64,000 nucleotides of DNA, taken from Chrysogorgia sp. JL179-B06 (taxonomy: Eukaryota; Cnidaria; Anthozoa; Scleralcyonacea; Chrysogorgiidae). Of the stretch, positions 21,558-34,312 are shown one piece after another. Where the stretch lies: contig JAYKKM010000222.1 of assembly GCA_035772405.1 (NCBI GenBank), positions 1,715,501 to 1,779,500 on the forward strand, written 5' to 3'. Below the pieces are notes generated by a model. That model saw nothing but the letters and a program-made list of their open reading frames with translations, was not told where the DNA came from and did no database searches. How positions within the stretch are numbered: position 1 is the stretch's first letter; each line of letters starts with the position of its first letter. The position numbers and the translations under genes are program-made.

Positions 21558-22008
21558 TTAATGACTATCTTCTGGGCCTGTTCTAAAAATTAACCTGTTA
21601 TAAACGTTTACTGAATTTACTTCATACCAATTGCAGCATTTCTCCCCGTTTGGGCAATTATACTTTTTGCAGCTTTCATTTGCTCCCTCGATACCCTGTG
21701 TATGCCAATAGTCCGTTGGCACTGCAGGACAGGCCTCTTCATTCGGAGCACATTCGCCATAGTGATAAGAGCAATCGGCATATGCGACGCGATTATAACC
21801 TTTATAATGTAAATATAAGTAAATAATTTTAACACAGTATAAGCGACACAAAACACATATATTGGTTTGTAGACAGATATGAATACGTACGCTTGGTGAG
21901 CCAGAACTTTTTAAACTCTCGGTACACCCTGTCCCGGCGTTTCTCTGCATTTAAGCATCCCAGCATCACAATTAGCAGTACCAGACAGATGTAACATTTG
22001 AAAACCAT
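21558..22008 (-). CDS. Small secreted Cys-rich protein, two coding exons
   Basis: Exon 1 coding part 22,008-21,891 and exon 2 21,799-21,558 give 360 coding bases (119 residues). The donor reads GTACGT and the acceptor TTATAAAG; phase is kept. Residues 1-21 are a clear signal peptide (MVFKCYICLVLLIVMLGCLNA). A basic linker with EKRR and a TKR site follows. Exon 2 holds seven Cys in a CSYHYGEC...CPNGEKCC arrangement. TTTTTCTACAG just upstream of the ATG looks like a 5'-UTR acceptor, so a non-coding exon probably lies further right. No family is recognised. It could be a secreted signalling, defence or venom-type peptide precursor; I do not assign one. Confidence 0.6.
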
Positions 22009-22029
22009 TATCAGAAGTATTTCTGTAGA

Positions 22030-23785
22030 AAAAACACACTCTATTATTATTTGTATCTTTCTGTTACGCTACTGCCTTACTGGCTAGGAAAGTTTACAAT
22101 TTTAATGATTTTTATGGTTTTAATATTTACCCCAATGGCAATTCGATTACACACGGCTCAATTATCGTAAGCAAAGTGAAAAATATTAAAATATGCAGCC
22201 GAAAATTTAAATCAGCAAAGACTAATTATCAAAACATCTACCTATATTAATATTCGCGCGTATTAGAATTCACGCAGACTGCCAAGGTGCGCGATATTAA
22301 AACTGATCGAAAAATAATCCGCGCGAAAAGGCAAAGAGAACTGAAGAGAAAATTTTGATTATTCGCCAAAAAAGGGGAGATGAACAGGAAAAGAACGCAA
22401 ATTAGTGCATTATACACCGTTATCGCTAAAAACCAAATATGCTGTCTTCTTCATCTACCCCTCCTGTTGTTTGTATCGGGATATTTTCGTGTTTCCTGCA
22501 ATCGTAAAGGTAATTAATACGAATCTCTCAGATCTCCTTTGGGTAAAGAAGATCTCCTAAACTTTGAATCACACAAATCACACACAATTGCATTCAGAAT
22601 TCCAATTCATACTCAAAATAAATTTGCAAAATCTCTAAATATCTACAATCAGAGAATAATTCATTGGGACACTGAAGCATACTACTTTACGAGTGCTGGC
22701 AAACCCAATTTCGCTCACAACATTGATCGGAGGGGTGAGGGAAGGGCATATTTGAAAGATAATGAGCGTGCGCATAAAAGTCATCTTACATACGGCTGTG
22801 TCCCAATGTAATTATTCTACGAATATTGTATAGGTTATGTCCTACCAAGGACATATTTTCGATCTTTCCTAATCTGATTTTGGTATACAAACCAATTGCG
22901 CGTGGGATATAGATTTCATTTTAATCCCTGCTTTCGTCACTGATATAACGACTGGTTGATCTTTGATGCCCATATTTTCTCTGTATTCGTATAGTTAGGA
23001 GATCTGCATAACTTAGCGAAAATTAACCACGCGTTGAAGCGGAATTAGGTTCTTCCTTGGTGTCCTTTTGTCCCAACTGACAAGTTGCATAGTTACATGT
23101 ACAGATTTGCTTGCTTGTTCAGAATGCCATACACAGGTTTCCTTTGCAGACACCTCTTCATGCGCGGTCACGCTTTGCATATTTTCCAACAAAATGAACC
23201 AAGACCCTGGGTACGAGGTTGGGCAACACTCTCTTTGGGCGAATATATCGTGTTCAGGGTGCGCGAAATTAAAACGCGCGAATTAATGACTGAGCGAAAA
23301 TTAGTGATTAAGCGAATTTAAATACAAGTAAGGTATACGGCAAATCTTCTTCAGGGATTCAATATGTCATTTATCTACACGTAACCAATAGTAATTCTAA
23401 TACAGATAGGCTACATTCGAATTAATTGGTAAGGTTGCTCTTTGGCACACTTAGGAGTTATTAACCGAGCAGTGCTTTGTTACGAAAATCTTTCCTCAAC
23501 CCAACAGCTATCATTTGAATTAACTTTATGCTTTCCTACAGCCAATAAAAATAATAATTGCTGCCTCCCCTCAGGGAGCTGACAGCACATACTTGGGTTT
23601 CTGTGCGTAACTCGTGCTCAGTCTCTTTGCCGAGCTATGTATAGCCGACGAATATTTCGATTTGTTCGAGCGTTCGAGCTTGAGTTTGTCTGGACGCACT
23701 TTCCGGGGGGATACGGGGGGCACTTACTAGGGAAACTATTTGCACGCTGTCTTCCGCTGTCTTCCCAGACTACAGAAAGATTGCT
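22030..23785. other. Presumed upstream region of the secreted-peptide gene
   Basis: No coding frame of credible length or homology. Cys and signal-peptide patterns were looked for and not seen. Two GCGCGAAATTAAAACGCGCG-like patches near 22,255-22,330 and 23,255-23,315 may be a degraded MITE. A 5'-UTR exon could lie here, but I cannot place it. Confidence 0.3.
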
Positions 23786-23789
23786 TTAA

Positions 23790-24447
23790 AGAGTGAGTGT
23801 CAGGGTAGTGCTTTGCGCGCTTGTTTTCTTCTTGGCGGCCATTTTATGGGACGCCTATTTCAGTTCACAAAACGAATCCGTCGATATTTGATCAATCCTT
23901 CTTATAAATTATCCATTTTCAAGTTTTCTAAGAAGTAAATATACCTGAGTGATCAATTATTGTGATATTTTTTGTAAAATTGATCATTTACTATAGTAAT
24001 CTTTTCGATACATAGAAGCTGCTACGAGCGCTTCGCCTCCGAAGCGTGGAAGGCCGGGTTATGCTGCTCAAACAGCGCGAATAAGTTTGCGAATGGAAGT
24101 GTTTGATGAGTGACTAGTAAAGAAATATATTTTGTTTCTTCTGATGTTTTGTTCATTTGAATTTGCAAAGATTCAGGAACTAAAGCCATCCGGGCCAGCT
24201 TGTTCATCAGAAACGGCTTTGTGCGCTGCCCACAGTGGTTCACAAACAAGCGAACCGCAACTGTTCAAATTGTCTTGAACATTAACTTCATAACGCCCCG
24301 AAGTCAGGATCGGACTCCAATTTCAACATTTCCAAATAAATCTAGAGTTCACATGCAAATTATAGTTCTAACGATGCGATGCACTGCAATCAATTCGTAT
24401 GAAAACAAAAACACAAGCGCGCAAAGCACTACCCTGACACTCACTCT
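23790..24447. mobile_element. TTAA-flanked MITE family A, copy 1 (658 bp)
   Basis: Inverted tips AGAGTGAGTGTCAGGGTAGTGC and its complement at the right end, within about 40 bp of inverted similarity. TTAA flanks both ends (23,786-23,789 and 24,448-24,451). A second copy is at 29,705-30,331. TTAA targets fit piggyBac-type or Sola3-type elements. No transposase inside. Confidence 0.8.
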
Positions 24448-24451
24448 TTAA

Positions 24452-26469
24452 GAATTAGTTAGCCTGCGTGGCAGGCGTTACGTTTGGGGGAGCGGGCTGA
24501 ATGCAGGCTATCGAATAGTTGACACTAATTTTGTCTGTTTTTCGCTTGCTTATGAACTGCCGAAATTCGAGTGTATTTGAGAGCCTTTAAGAATCCCGAT
24601 TACCCGATATTTCGATAACAAACGCAATCGCTGTATGTTTCTTATTTGTATCGTCCTTAATCGACGGCTTCAATAGTTTCATATTGACGACGAAATTAAA
24701 ATATAATTTGGCCGCCATCTTCAAAAACAGCATCGTAATTTAACCCAAATACGTCGAACGTTTTGTTGACAAATAATCAACTCTACAAGCTCTCTTATGC
24801 CTTAAAACAAAGATAATTTATCTGCCTACAATATACGTAAACGTTATTGTGCTACCTTACTTAGTTGTTTTTAAAAAAGCGCAATATCGAACATGCCTTG
24901 ATATTCGTGATATATGATTCGTCAAGCGCGGGGTTTCCACAGAGCGCTCCATTTAAATTTTAAAGTACTTTTACATGCCTCTGTAGCTGCTGCACAAGTT
25001 AAAGTGGATGTGACATTAGTTTATATTGACAAAACAAAGCTACACGGTTCAACATAGTTCGCAGTTCGACATTGTTTACATTTAGATATCCAATTGTCCA
25101 AATTTAATACTATCAATACCGCACGACCGCCAGCAAATATTACAAACGTGAAGTTCGATTTGGCAGAAGTGTCGCTTGATTAAATGTTGTTCGAATTAGA
25201 TGTATGGCGTTCAAACATTGAATTTTGACATAAACGCGCCATATGCATGATTACCGTATGTTATTTTAATATTACAAGGCTATATGATCGCCTTGATATG
25301 TGGTGTAGATTCTACAGTCTAATTATTGTATTCTCTATATGCTATAGAAATTTCTGGCATCATTCTGCTGGCATGCCTGATCAGTGATCCTGAACACTGC
25401 TCAAACCTCGTGTCAGTCCAGAGGCAGCATTTCACTTCTGATAAGAACTCCTAGCAATAATAATAATTTAACTAGATTACCAATAGGTAGTAAGCAAGCG
25501 TGAAAATCCGTGTCTGAAAGTGGGGGGATGACTGCATCGTTTGCGGAAAGTCAGAAGGGGGATAATCATACATTGGTCAAAAAGTGGGGAGATATACATC
25601 TCCCCCCATCCCCCCAGGATTGACGCTCTTGAGTAAGTGCTGCGCAGAGTTCTGTGCAATTCTGGAGTGCTGAGAACAACCGGTTGTCGAGACCTGAACC
25701 CGAGTAAAGCAACAGAAGGGTATCCTGAGGTTATTTTGGGTGGATGTGGAGAATCAAAGGCGAATTGAGCGCAATTGTTTGTGTGTTTTTAATGAGAACT
25801 GAATGATAACGGTAAACTGCCAATGGCTGACAAAATATTGAAATTATTGGATATGACTCAGTTAATCTGTTTATAACGACCCCCTCACAGTTGTCAGGCG
25901 TACGGACATGGTTTCGAATTTCTGATGACACGTGGCAGAGAGACACAAAACAGAAATTCAATGCTGTTTCGAATTGTTGATCGATAACACGAGGCGATAG
26001 ACGTACGAATACGATAGTCGTCTCCGGCGCAGAATTTATCTAAACATATATGCAGTAGAATTGTGCGGTAGAATACTCAAACACATTATTGTAATTTTAT
26101 GGTAATTTTATATAGATATATTGAGCAATTTAGCATTTTAGCCATAGATCGGAATGGGAGACTCACCGCCTGATTTAATACAAATTATGTCTGTATTTAT
26201 ACAGCCGGAGCGAGAAATCTGAAACCCACACACGCGAAAACAACTGGTATGAGATAGATGAAAGAAAATGGTTTCCGTATATTTAAAGTTAGAAATTAAA
26301 GTCACTCATCTAAAGTTTAAGCTTTGCGAAAGAGAACTCCAATAGTCACGTGCAAAGGATTGTGCTTATGGGCTGTGCAAAGGATTGTGGTTGATAACGC
26401 AAAGGATTGTGGTTGAAAATCAAGTCAATATTTTTTGCGCCTTGAATTATGAATCACTGCTACGCTCAC
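24452..26469. other. No gene recognised
   Basis: Intergenic. A short palindrome AGCCTGCGTGGCAGGC lies at about 24,461-24,476. A C/G-homopolymer-rich patch at 25,515-25,620 looks like a transposon end. No coding evidence. Confidence 0.35.
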
Positions 26470-27125
26470 TGCGCAGCAATTACTTATATAGAGCTATTTA
26501 TATTTGCTGATCAACAGCGCTTCACAAATATAATAAAATACATTCTATGATAATTATATTACATTCAAATAATAAAAACAATTAAGAAGAACTAAAATAA
26601 GTTATAAAGTTAGACTAAAAATTACTAAAAGCTGCCCGAAAAAGATAGGTCTTAACTGTCTTTTTGAAGATGTTGATCGATTTAGTTTCGCGAATATGAA
26701 TCGGAGACTATTCCACAGTTCAGGAGCGGCAACTGCAGAAAAGGATCTGTCCCCAAGTGTTTAGGCTCGAGAAACAGACTGTCATTAGACATCAGACTGT
26801 AAGCAGACTTTGGCTTGATGGTAATTAAATCACTAAGATAAGATGGTGATAGCCCATAGATTGCCTTAAATTTAGTAATACAATTTTAAAATGAATACGT
26901 GAAGTAACTGGTAACCAATGTAGTTCATATAAAGCTGGAGTTCCATATCAAATACAAGTCTTGCAGCAGCATTTTGAACTCGCTGTAGTTTAATAGTTTG
27001 TGACTTAGGTAGACCATATTGTAAACTATTGCAATAGTCAAAGCGACTGGTTATGAACCAACATCAGTAAAGCGTCACGAGATAGGTATTTCTTAATTCG
27101 TCTAATGTTATGAAATGAAGACCGT
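26470..27125 (-). mobile_element. LINE 3' remnant
   Basis: Minus-strand pieces read RRIKKYLSRDAL, CNSLQYGLPKSQ, KLQRVQNAAARLVFD and LGDRSFSAVAAPELWNSL, typical of the RT C-terminal region of CR1/L2-like LINEs. Several stops and frame changes. The 3' end contains ATTTGCTGATCAACAGCGCTTC. Degenerate. Confidence 0.7.
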
Positions 27126-27144
27126 TCTGCTTTGAAATATCATT

Positions 27145-28905
27145 TTGGGTGCCGTGATAAGAACTTCGCGGTTAAGTGAATCAGCCCGGCTAACCGGGCT
27201 AGCCCGGCTCATTTGGCTTTGGTTTTGACGTATTCTAAATATGTCTTCTGCGTAACATATATATGATGGAGTGAACATTCTTAATTTAGTCCGCCAGAAA
27301 CAACCAACTCGACGTTTCAGATATGTAATTCATTCTCTGTTATCTCACCAACAAAGCTACGATATTTGCCAGTGTGAATTTTCTAGCGTTATAAAGTAAG
27401 AAAAAAAACACCTACCAGTTTGTTCCTTGTCGCTTCTCAACTTGATGTTCAACGTCTCAACTAGTGATGACAAATTCACATCAGTTTATATTAGCTCTTC
27501 GTGATTTCATGCACAACTGCGTTTCAAACGTGGGTTGACAAAAATTCTTTTTCTTAACAGCAATAATCAAAAATAACCAAATAATGCTCTCTTCGGAACC
27601 AGCGGGGCTTTATTTTCGCCCGCACACAAATGAACCGCTATAGTCAAACGTATCAAAACAATCCACTAACAACATCTGCTCTTCAACAGCATTCGAGAAA
27701 GAAACATTTACAAATAGATTTGACTAGCTGGTCTGATTACTTCAACCTGGCCACCTAGAGTGAGTAGAATACTGGGATTGTCAAAAAGAGAATTACAACA
27801 GTCCAGGAACAGCTATTTTTATGTAATAACCGGGTATATGTCGCCCACGGTACAGCACACAAAGCCTCATGCAAAGGCAAAGGAGTGCCTGTCCTTTCAC
27901 CAATTAATATGAGCTGCAAAAAGTAATAAAAGGTTAATATCGTATAAAAGTTAGAAATACCTAATATTACCTATTCTGATCTATTCCATGTTCTCGAGGC
28001 TTTTCTGGCCTGTTTAGTTTTTAATTACTTTACCTTACCATTGGCGGGAATTCAGTGTTATGTAAATTTGACATCCCCCTAAAGAACTTTACAAATTGAT
28101 TTGATTAGTAGATGCTTTAGTTCACCTAAAATGAGAATATATAGCATTCGTTATAAGATCAACGCACGTGAATTAATGCGTGCAAGGCCAAGACCACTAT
28201 ATCATCATCGAATTAAACACTTGTTTGCAGTTCTCCGTTTTCCGAACAGAGTGGCTCTAGCTCGAGAATTCATCTGTGTTAGAATATAGTTCATATAGAA
28301 TAATCATTCGATAGGTTAAAATGCTAGAATATTGCCATAAATTTACAGAAATGAAGTTAACCTTGATTGGAAATGTAATGGCCAGGTGGATTTGTTGATT
28401 TTGTGGCGATTCGTAGAGCATTCGTAGCATATTTTAGATTCATAGGCATAATTATTCAGTTGTGATTAATGTGTTCTCTCTTATCAGAAATCCAATTCGA
28501 CGTTTACATATCTGCGTTTTGTACATCTACATTTCAAATTAAACGTTGGAACGAAGGTATATTGCGATCGTTCACATATCTATCGTCAGCCAATATGATA
28601 AATATATATATACCATTATTTCGATATTAGGGTCGCGTGTGGTTCAGGTACAAAACAAATATCACGAAAATAATTTTAAAATATTAATAAATTAACGCTT
28701 TGTAAACTAGATAATACCGAACAAATGACAATTGCGTCGAGACAAAAACTAAAAAATATCAATGGTGATCCATCAATAGATTAGGAAATAATATAATTAT
28801 GGCGCTGTTATATGAGCGGTGGTGTTTGAGCCCAGCGGGGCTGATTCGCTAAACGAAATTCTTATCATGGCTGCAGACACCCACAATGATATTTGAAAGC
28901 AGTAT
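27145..28905. repeat. Inverted arms about 1.7 kb apart
   Basis: The left arm (about 27,130-27,215) has GAAATATCATTTTGGGTG, then GATAAGAACTTCG, then AATCAGCCCGGCT. The right arm (about 28,843-28,905) has the same three blocks inverted. The left arm ends in an internal palindrome CCCGGCTAACCGGGCTAGCCCGG. The interior holds a copy of the 45-55 kb composite repeat. Either a large non-autonomous element or two MITE halves. Confidence 0.45.
28100..28800 (+). repeat. Composite repeat R, isolated copy
   Basis: Shares CGTGAATTAATGCGTGC, GAGAATTCATCTGTG, AAATGCTAGAATATTGCC and AATTGCGTCGAGACAAA, in the same order, with the array at 45,840-55,600. Ends abruptly near 28,800. Confidence 0.7.
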
Positions 28906-29042
28906 AAAGTTAATTCAAATTATCTTTTTGGGTCGAGGGATGATTTTAGCGACATAACTCAGCCTGGTTAGCAGGGCTAGTCCGGCTCATATAAACGGGG
29001 GACATGTGTGACTCAAAAGGACCTTCACACTTTCTAGAACTT

Positions 29043-29104
29043 CTAACCCTAACTTTGATCCTAACCTTAAACCTACCACTAACCGTAGCTAACCCTAACC
29101 TAAC
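29043..29104 (+). repeat. Degenerate telomere-like CCTAAC repeats
   Basis: Roughly nine units around CTAACCCTAAC with substitutions; an interstitial telomere-like patch. A second patch is at 42,783-42,832. Confidence 0.6.
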
Positions 29105-29304
29105 GAAAAATAAAGACCAGACAAAAACAGAAAGGTTCTTTTGAGTTTTTAGACAAACTTCCGCTCAATTCCCAAACTTTCTTTGTCACTTGAATCACTG
29201 CGCAATGTCTTTGCGTGTCCCGGGGACATTTCCCCTGTTGAGGACACACGAGGCGACATGTCAGAGAAGTAATATTTCAAATCCGAGTTGATGTTCTAGG
29301 TGGT

Positions 29305-29385
29305 TTCTAAATCCCACGTGCCGTTAACAATGGGAAAGGCGAGGCGCAGCCGAGCTATTGTTAACGGCACATGGGATTTGGGAAG
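29305..29385. repeat. Short inverted repeat
   Basis: AAATCCCACGTGCCGTTAACAAT and ATTGTTAACGGCACATGGGATTT are inverted copies with one mismatch, separated by about 25 bases. Confidence 0.7.
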
Positions 29386-29704
29386 CAAGTCTATAACACT
29401 GACGAGGATTTGATATAGCTTCTCACACATCATTAGATATTCATACTGAGCACTGAGGACATTGACAAATAATGATGGTACCGCGTGATTGTGAACAAAC
29501 ATGCCGTTTGTAAAGGCGTATAGTTGGCGTCGGAGGCGAAGAAGAAACGATTTCGAGAACCACAAACGCTCGAGAATAGCATCCACGTCGTAAAAAAGGC
29601 GAATTGCCGACAAGGATGCTGACCCGTATCCTGAGAAAACACTTTATCAAATTGTGTGTTTGTTGAGGCGATACATAGAAGAAAAGGGGAGAGTGGAAGT
29701 TTAA

Positions 29705-30331
29705 AGAGTGAGTGTCAGGGTAGTGCTTTGAGCGCTTGTTTTCTTCATGGCGGCCATTTTATGGGACGCCTATTTCAGTTCACAAACGAATCCGTCGATA
29801 TTTGATCAATCCTTCTTATAAATTATCCATTTTCAAGTTTTCTAAGAAGTAAATATACCTGAGTGATCAATTATTGTGATATTTTTCGTAAAATTGATAA
29901 TTTACTATAGTAATCTTTTCGATACATAGAAGCTGCTATCGAGCGCTTCGCCTCCGAAGCGTGGAAGGCCGGGTTATGCTGCTGAAACAGCGCGAATAAG
30001 TGTTTGATGAGTGACTAGTAAATAAATATATTTTGTTTCTTCTGATGTTTTGCAAAGATTCAGGAACTAAAGCCAGCCGGGCCAGCTTGTTCGTCAGAAA
30101 CGGCGTAGCCCGCAGTGGTTCACAAACAACCGAACCGCAACTGTACATTCAAATCGTCTTGAACATTAACTTCATAACGCCCCGAAGACAGGATCGGACT
30201 CCAATTTCAACATTTCCAAATAAATCTAGAGTTCACATGCAAATTATAGTTCTAACGATGCGATGCACTGCAATCAATTCGTATGAAAACAAAAACACAA
30301 GCGCGCAAAGCACTACCCTGACACTCACTCT
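29705..30331. mobile_element. TTAA-flanked MITE family A, copy 2 (627 bp)
   Basis: Same tips, TTAA flanks and interior as the copy at 23,790, with a few small deletions. High similarity over the whole length points to recent spread. Confidence 0.85.
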
Positions 30332-30346
30332 TTAAAGCTAACTTAA

Positions 30347-30820
30347 AGGACATTGGCAACAAAAATTAAGTTTGTCTAATATGAAAGAACTCGTAAAATT
30401 ATAGAGTAACACCTTTTACAACTTTTCCGTATTTTACTTCGTTTTTGAAATATCTCAGTTTGTTTGATATGTAAATGAGATGGTCTCTGACGTCAGGTGT
30501 GGGGTAGAGAATTTTCACTCATTAAAAAATGTATTATATCTCAGTGATTGCTAAGTTTACAACGTTCATTATCATGGGGAGTTGTTATACGCACATTTTC
30601 AAGTAAATTTGTGGAACAACCTTGAAGATGTAACTAATATTTTAATGAGTGAAAATTCTCCACCCAACACCTGACGTCAGACACCTTCTCATTTACATAT
30701 CAAACAAACTGAAATATTTCAGAAACGAAGTAAAATACGGGAAAGTTGTAAAAGGTGTTGCTCTATCATTTTGCGAGTTCTTTCATATTAGACAAACTTA
30801 ATTTTTGTTGCCAATGTCCT
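30347..30820. mobile_element. TTAA-flanked foldback family B, copy 1
   Basis: Tips AGGACATTGGCAACAAAAATT and its complement, with arms of roughly 200 bases each, so the element can fold back over most of its length. TTAA on both sides. Copy 2 lies at 31,526-31,938. Confidence 0.8.
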
Positions 30821-30966
30821 TTAAGGTTATATAAGAGTGTGCTTGTTTGTAATACGGTACTGATAACCGTATAGTAAACAAATTGTCTGTTGAGTGTTTA
30901 AATTTAAAAACTATCGTGGTCGTACTGTTATAATGAATACTTGTGTGTTATGGTTAAATTTGTTTC

Positions 30967-31028
30967 CTGTATTTGGAAATCATTTCTAAATACAGTAAAC
31001 TGTATTTAGAAATAATTTCCAAATACAG
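30967..31028. repeat. 29-bp perfect-type palindrome
   Basis: Arms 30,967-30,995 and 31,000-31,028 (starting CTGTATTTGGAAAT) match at 28 of 29 positions with a 4-base loop TAAA. Confidence 0.85.
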
Positions 31029-31525
31029 TCTACTGTCTTTAGAACACATTTCTCAATACAGTATTTAAATTTTTAATTGACATATATATTGTTTTCCCCT
31101 CATCTTCAAAGCCTTGAATTAATTAAGTTGCTGGTTTAGACTGGGTTTCTAGGTAGGTACATGTGACGTAAACGAAGGCAGCGGATTGGCCGAAGTGCTA
31201 TGAATAGTCTAATGATGTGTGAGAAGGAAAAGACTATAGACATAGTGCTAAAGTGCGTAAAGTGCGATGCACTGTGGCGTTAAAAATCTGTCTACATGAA
31301 ATAGCTAGATGCTTGCTAATTGATTCCGAACTAACGAACGAACGAACTCACACACGGAATATAAAGCGTTGCTAAACGCACCGCAATAGAATAACGTTCT
31401 TTGATTGGTTTATTTTAATTTTGTTGCAGTGGTTTATTAAAATTTTGTCCCCGCGCGACAAGATTTCGCAATGGTGCATAGCGATACGTCCCCACGATTT
31501 GTCGCCTCGTGTGTCCCAACCTTAA

Positions 31526-31938
31526 AGGACATTGGCAAAAAAATTAAGTTTGTCTAATATGAAAGAACTCGTAAATAATAGAGTAACACCTTTTACAACT
31601 TTTCCATATTTTACTTCGTTTTTGAAATATTTCAGTTTGTTTGATATGTAAATGAGATGGTCTCTGACGTCAGGTGCAGGGTTGAGAATTTTCACTCATT
31701 AAATTACGGTAATGAACGTTGTAAACTTAGCAATCACTGAGATATATAAGACATTTTTAATGTGTGAAAATTCTCTACCCTCATGCACATGACGTCAGAG
31801 ACCATCTCATTTACGTATAAAACAAACTGAAATATTTCAAAAACGAAGTAAAATACGGAAAAGTTGTAAAAGGTGTTACTCTATAATTTTACGAGTTCTT
31901 TCATATTAGACAAACTCAATTGTTGTTGCCAATGTCCT
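31526..31938. mobile_element. TTAA-flanked foldback family B, copy 2
   Basis: Same arms as copy 1. The left flank is TTAA; the right is TTGA, one base changed. It lies directly beside LINE coding sequence (31,940 on). Confidence 0.8.
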
Positions 31939-31939
31939 T

Positions 31940-33480
31940 TGAAGCAATCAGAAGTCATTCTTGATAACCAGCTTTTGTGGAATGTGCATATTCGTAATAT
32001 TACAACCAAAGCAGCAAAAGTACTAGGCATCTTAAAGTGCATATCAGGGGTTTGCGGGATATTTTACATATTCGTATAATATTTAAGTTCTATCAGGAGG
32101 AAATGTAATATTTGTTGTCGTTCGAACATTTCATATATTGGACCAACTTTTCCCTCTGCTAAAGTTGATTTACTAGTCACGGGAAATGACATACGTCAAA
32201 CAGCGACACGCGAAAACATTGCACATCGATACAACAGCGAAATACAAAGAAAGTTTGGCACAGAACTTTAAACGACAGACCTATGTATACAAAATTCGCT
32301 CAATTCCCAAACGTTCTTTGTCACTTGAATTACTGTGCAATGTCCTTGCGCGTCCCTACTTTGACGTCATTTATGACGTCGTTGTAAATCAACTTTAGCA
32401 GAGGAAAAAGCATGAAGATATAGCATTTTCGGATGACAAGATATTTTAAAATTCTTTTCACGAGATGCTAAAGATCACAAATGTGTAAAATCGCCAAACC
32501 CAAGATAAGCATGTTAAAACGAATCGAACCTTTTGTCCTAAATGATATCTTAATTCGCGAACAATAATTCTATATTTCTTCTAGCCCGCAATTCAGGCTG
32601 TTGTGGAGGGGTTGGGGTTGGCTGAACGGGAGGGCGGCGGAAACGAACGGGGGACTGGTTTCCGGCGCCCTCCCGTTATATAATTCTTCAGATAATAATG
32701 CTATAATTCTTCCTTATTTTGATTGCTGCAGTTAGGTATGGGAAAACTGCAGTAATTATTTGCTTGATAACTTAAATATTTAATATTAAATACTTAGATA
32801 ATTAAATACAAAATAGAGCGGCAAGAATAATTACTGGTATATCACGATATCCGATTAGAGCAAGTGATTTGTGAAGAAACTTAATTGGTCAACTCTTAAA
32901 GAAAGATGATCACGCTAAAAATCAATGTTTATGTTCAAAGTAAAAATATAAGCAATTATAGATTGTAAGAAGCATGGCAGAAATGCTAATGAAAACTATC
33001 ATTCTAAGAAGTTGACTCGAGGCTATCTTCCTCAACTGAAGCCCTCAACAAACTACACTGACATCCACTTATGGTACCGGAGCTATTTACATTGTATCAT
33101 AACAATTTTCAAGTGTAAAAATAATTTAACAGATTTCGACTTACCTCAGTAAACCGAATACAAATTGAGGCCGCAGAAACGTTTTTATCATGCTAAGAAT
33201 ATAATGCTTTGGACCCCGATATTAAATCACACGAACTACTTTAGCTGCCTATAGAAACGAACTCCTTAAGTTACCATATTAAGATTACTGTTTAACCTAC
33301 TTAACCTTATTTGTAATATAATCATATTAATCATTTACACATATATTCTTAATCCATAATTTTGTAATACATCTACATATATCCTATATCTTATCTTATA
33401 TCTTATATGTTTCTCAGGAACCTTCTGAAAAATACTATTTGTGACGCTGGTTTTCCTGAATAAATATTATTATCAATCAA
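31940..33480 (+). mobile_element. LINE 3' remnant of the R type
   Basis: Plus-strand pieces read VILDNQLLWNVHIRNITTKAAK and, further on, AARIITGISRYPIRASD, with many stops. Between 32,150 and 32,407 a MITE interrupts it. The 3' end carries GACGCTGGTTTTCCTGAATAAATATTATTATC followed by ATCAATCA repeats. A GC-rich insert of about 95 bases is at 32,585-32,680. Confidence 0.65.
32150..32407. mobile_element. MITE with 24-bp inverted tips
   Basis: TTCCCTCTGCTAAAGTTGATTTAC and its exact complement bound about 255 bases. An interior segment CGCTCAATTCCCAAACGTTC recurs near 29,162. Confidence 0.75.
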
Positions 33481-33529
33481 TCAATTATCAATCGATCAAG
33501 CTATAAGAGAGAGCTACCCTCGTCTTAAA

Positions 33530-34100
33530 TTGTTTTAACTTATCAAAACAATCTACTTACAACAACTGCTCTTGACACTATATTTATTTAACTATTTTTT
33601 ATCTTCGCATAACTCACTGTTATGTAATTTTTTTTCCTTTTCCGCCTATTAAAGAACATTTATAAATAGCTTTAATTACTTGGTAATTTAGCTAAGCTAC
33701 AAGGAGAATAAAAAATAGCTACAACTCCTCATTTTCCTAACTTCTTTTTACATTATGATACTACGCAATGTGCAGACACCATGGTTATTATTTATCATGT
33801 TTCCACATCGGGTTATTGAAACACTGATGTTTCATTTTTTACAACTAGAAATCGTAGCACTTTCAAGGAATGGCGCTCACTCAGTTGACCTTGACCAGCA
33901 TTCGCTGAAGATCAACGCAGGTGATTACTAATGCATGCACCGCAGAGGCTTATATATTTTATTAGAAAAGGCGCGCGTAGCGGGAGGAAAATTGGAGGCG
34001 CGCAGGGAATGACGGGAAGAGAGAAAGAAAACAAGCCTCTGCCAGATAACGTATCCAACATGGCGATCAAATTCAGTGATGGACTGGGTCAGACTCGAGT
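33530..34100. repeat. Composite repeat R fragments
   Basis: AATCGTAGCACTTTCAAGGAATGGCGCTCACTCAGTTGACC at 33,850-33,890 matches copies near 51,026 and 52,460. The stretch 33,960-34,060 is similar, inverted, to 45,715-45,830 (GCCTCTGCCAGATAAC). Confidence 0.55.
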
Positions 34101-34312
34101 GATACATTAATATCCAAGATAATAAACAAATAACTAGAAATACGTATAATAACTAGAAATACTGTTAAAAATAGCAAATGATCTAACGTTTCCCATCTCA
34201 TTAATTATTAGTTTGTTTATCTCCCGTGCATTTGATTGGCTACTTTCTACTTGTGACACCCTTTTGGCATATATATATAAGCCCAATTTATTTCATTTCA
34301 TCTCGTCTTACT

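Noticed and set aside
21558..22008. Named venom toxin
   Set aside because: Secreted and Cys-rich, but the Cys pattern matches no toxin family I can identify with confidence.
24022..24451. Small proteins encoded on both strands
   Set aside because: They lie inside a MITE, and the second copy (29,705-30,331) carries indels that change the frames.
29433..29650. Three overlapping frames of about 70-105 codons
   Set aside because: Mutually overlapping, no motif; likely chance frames in GC-richer sequence.
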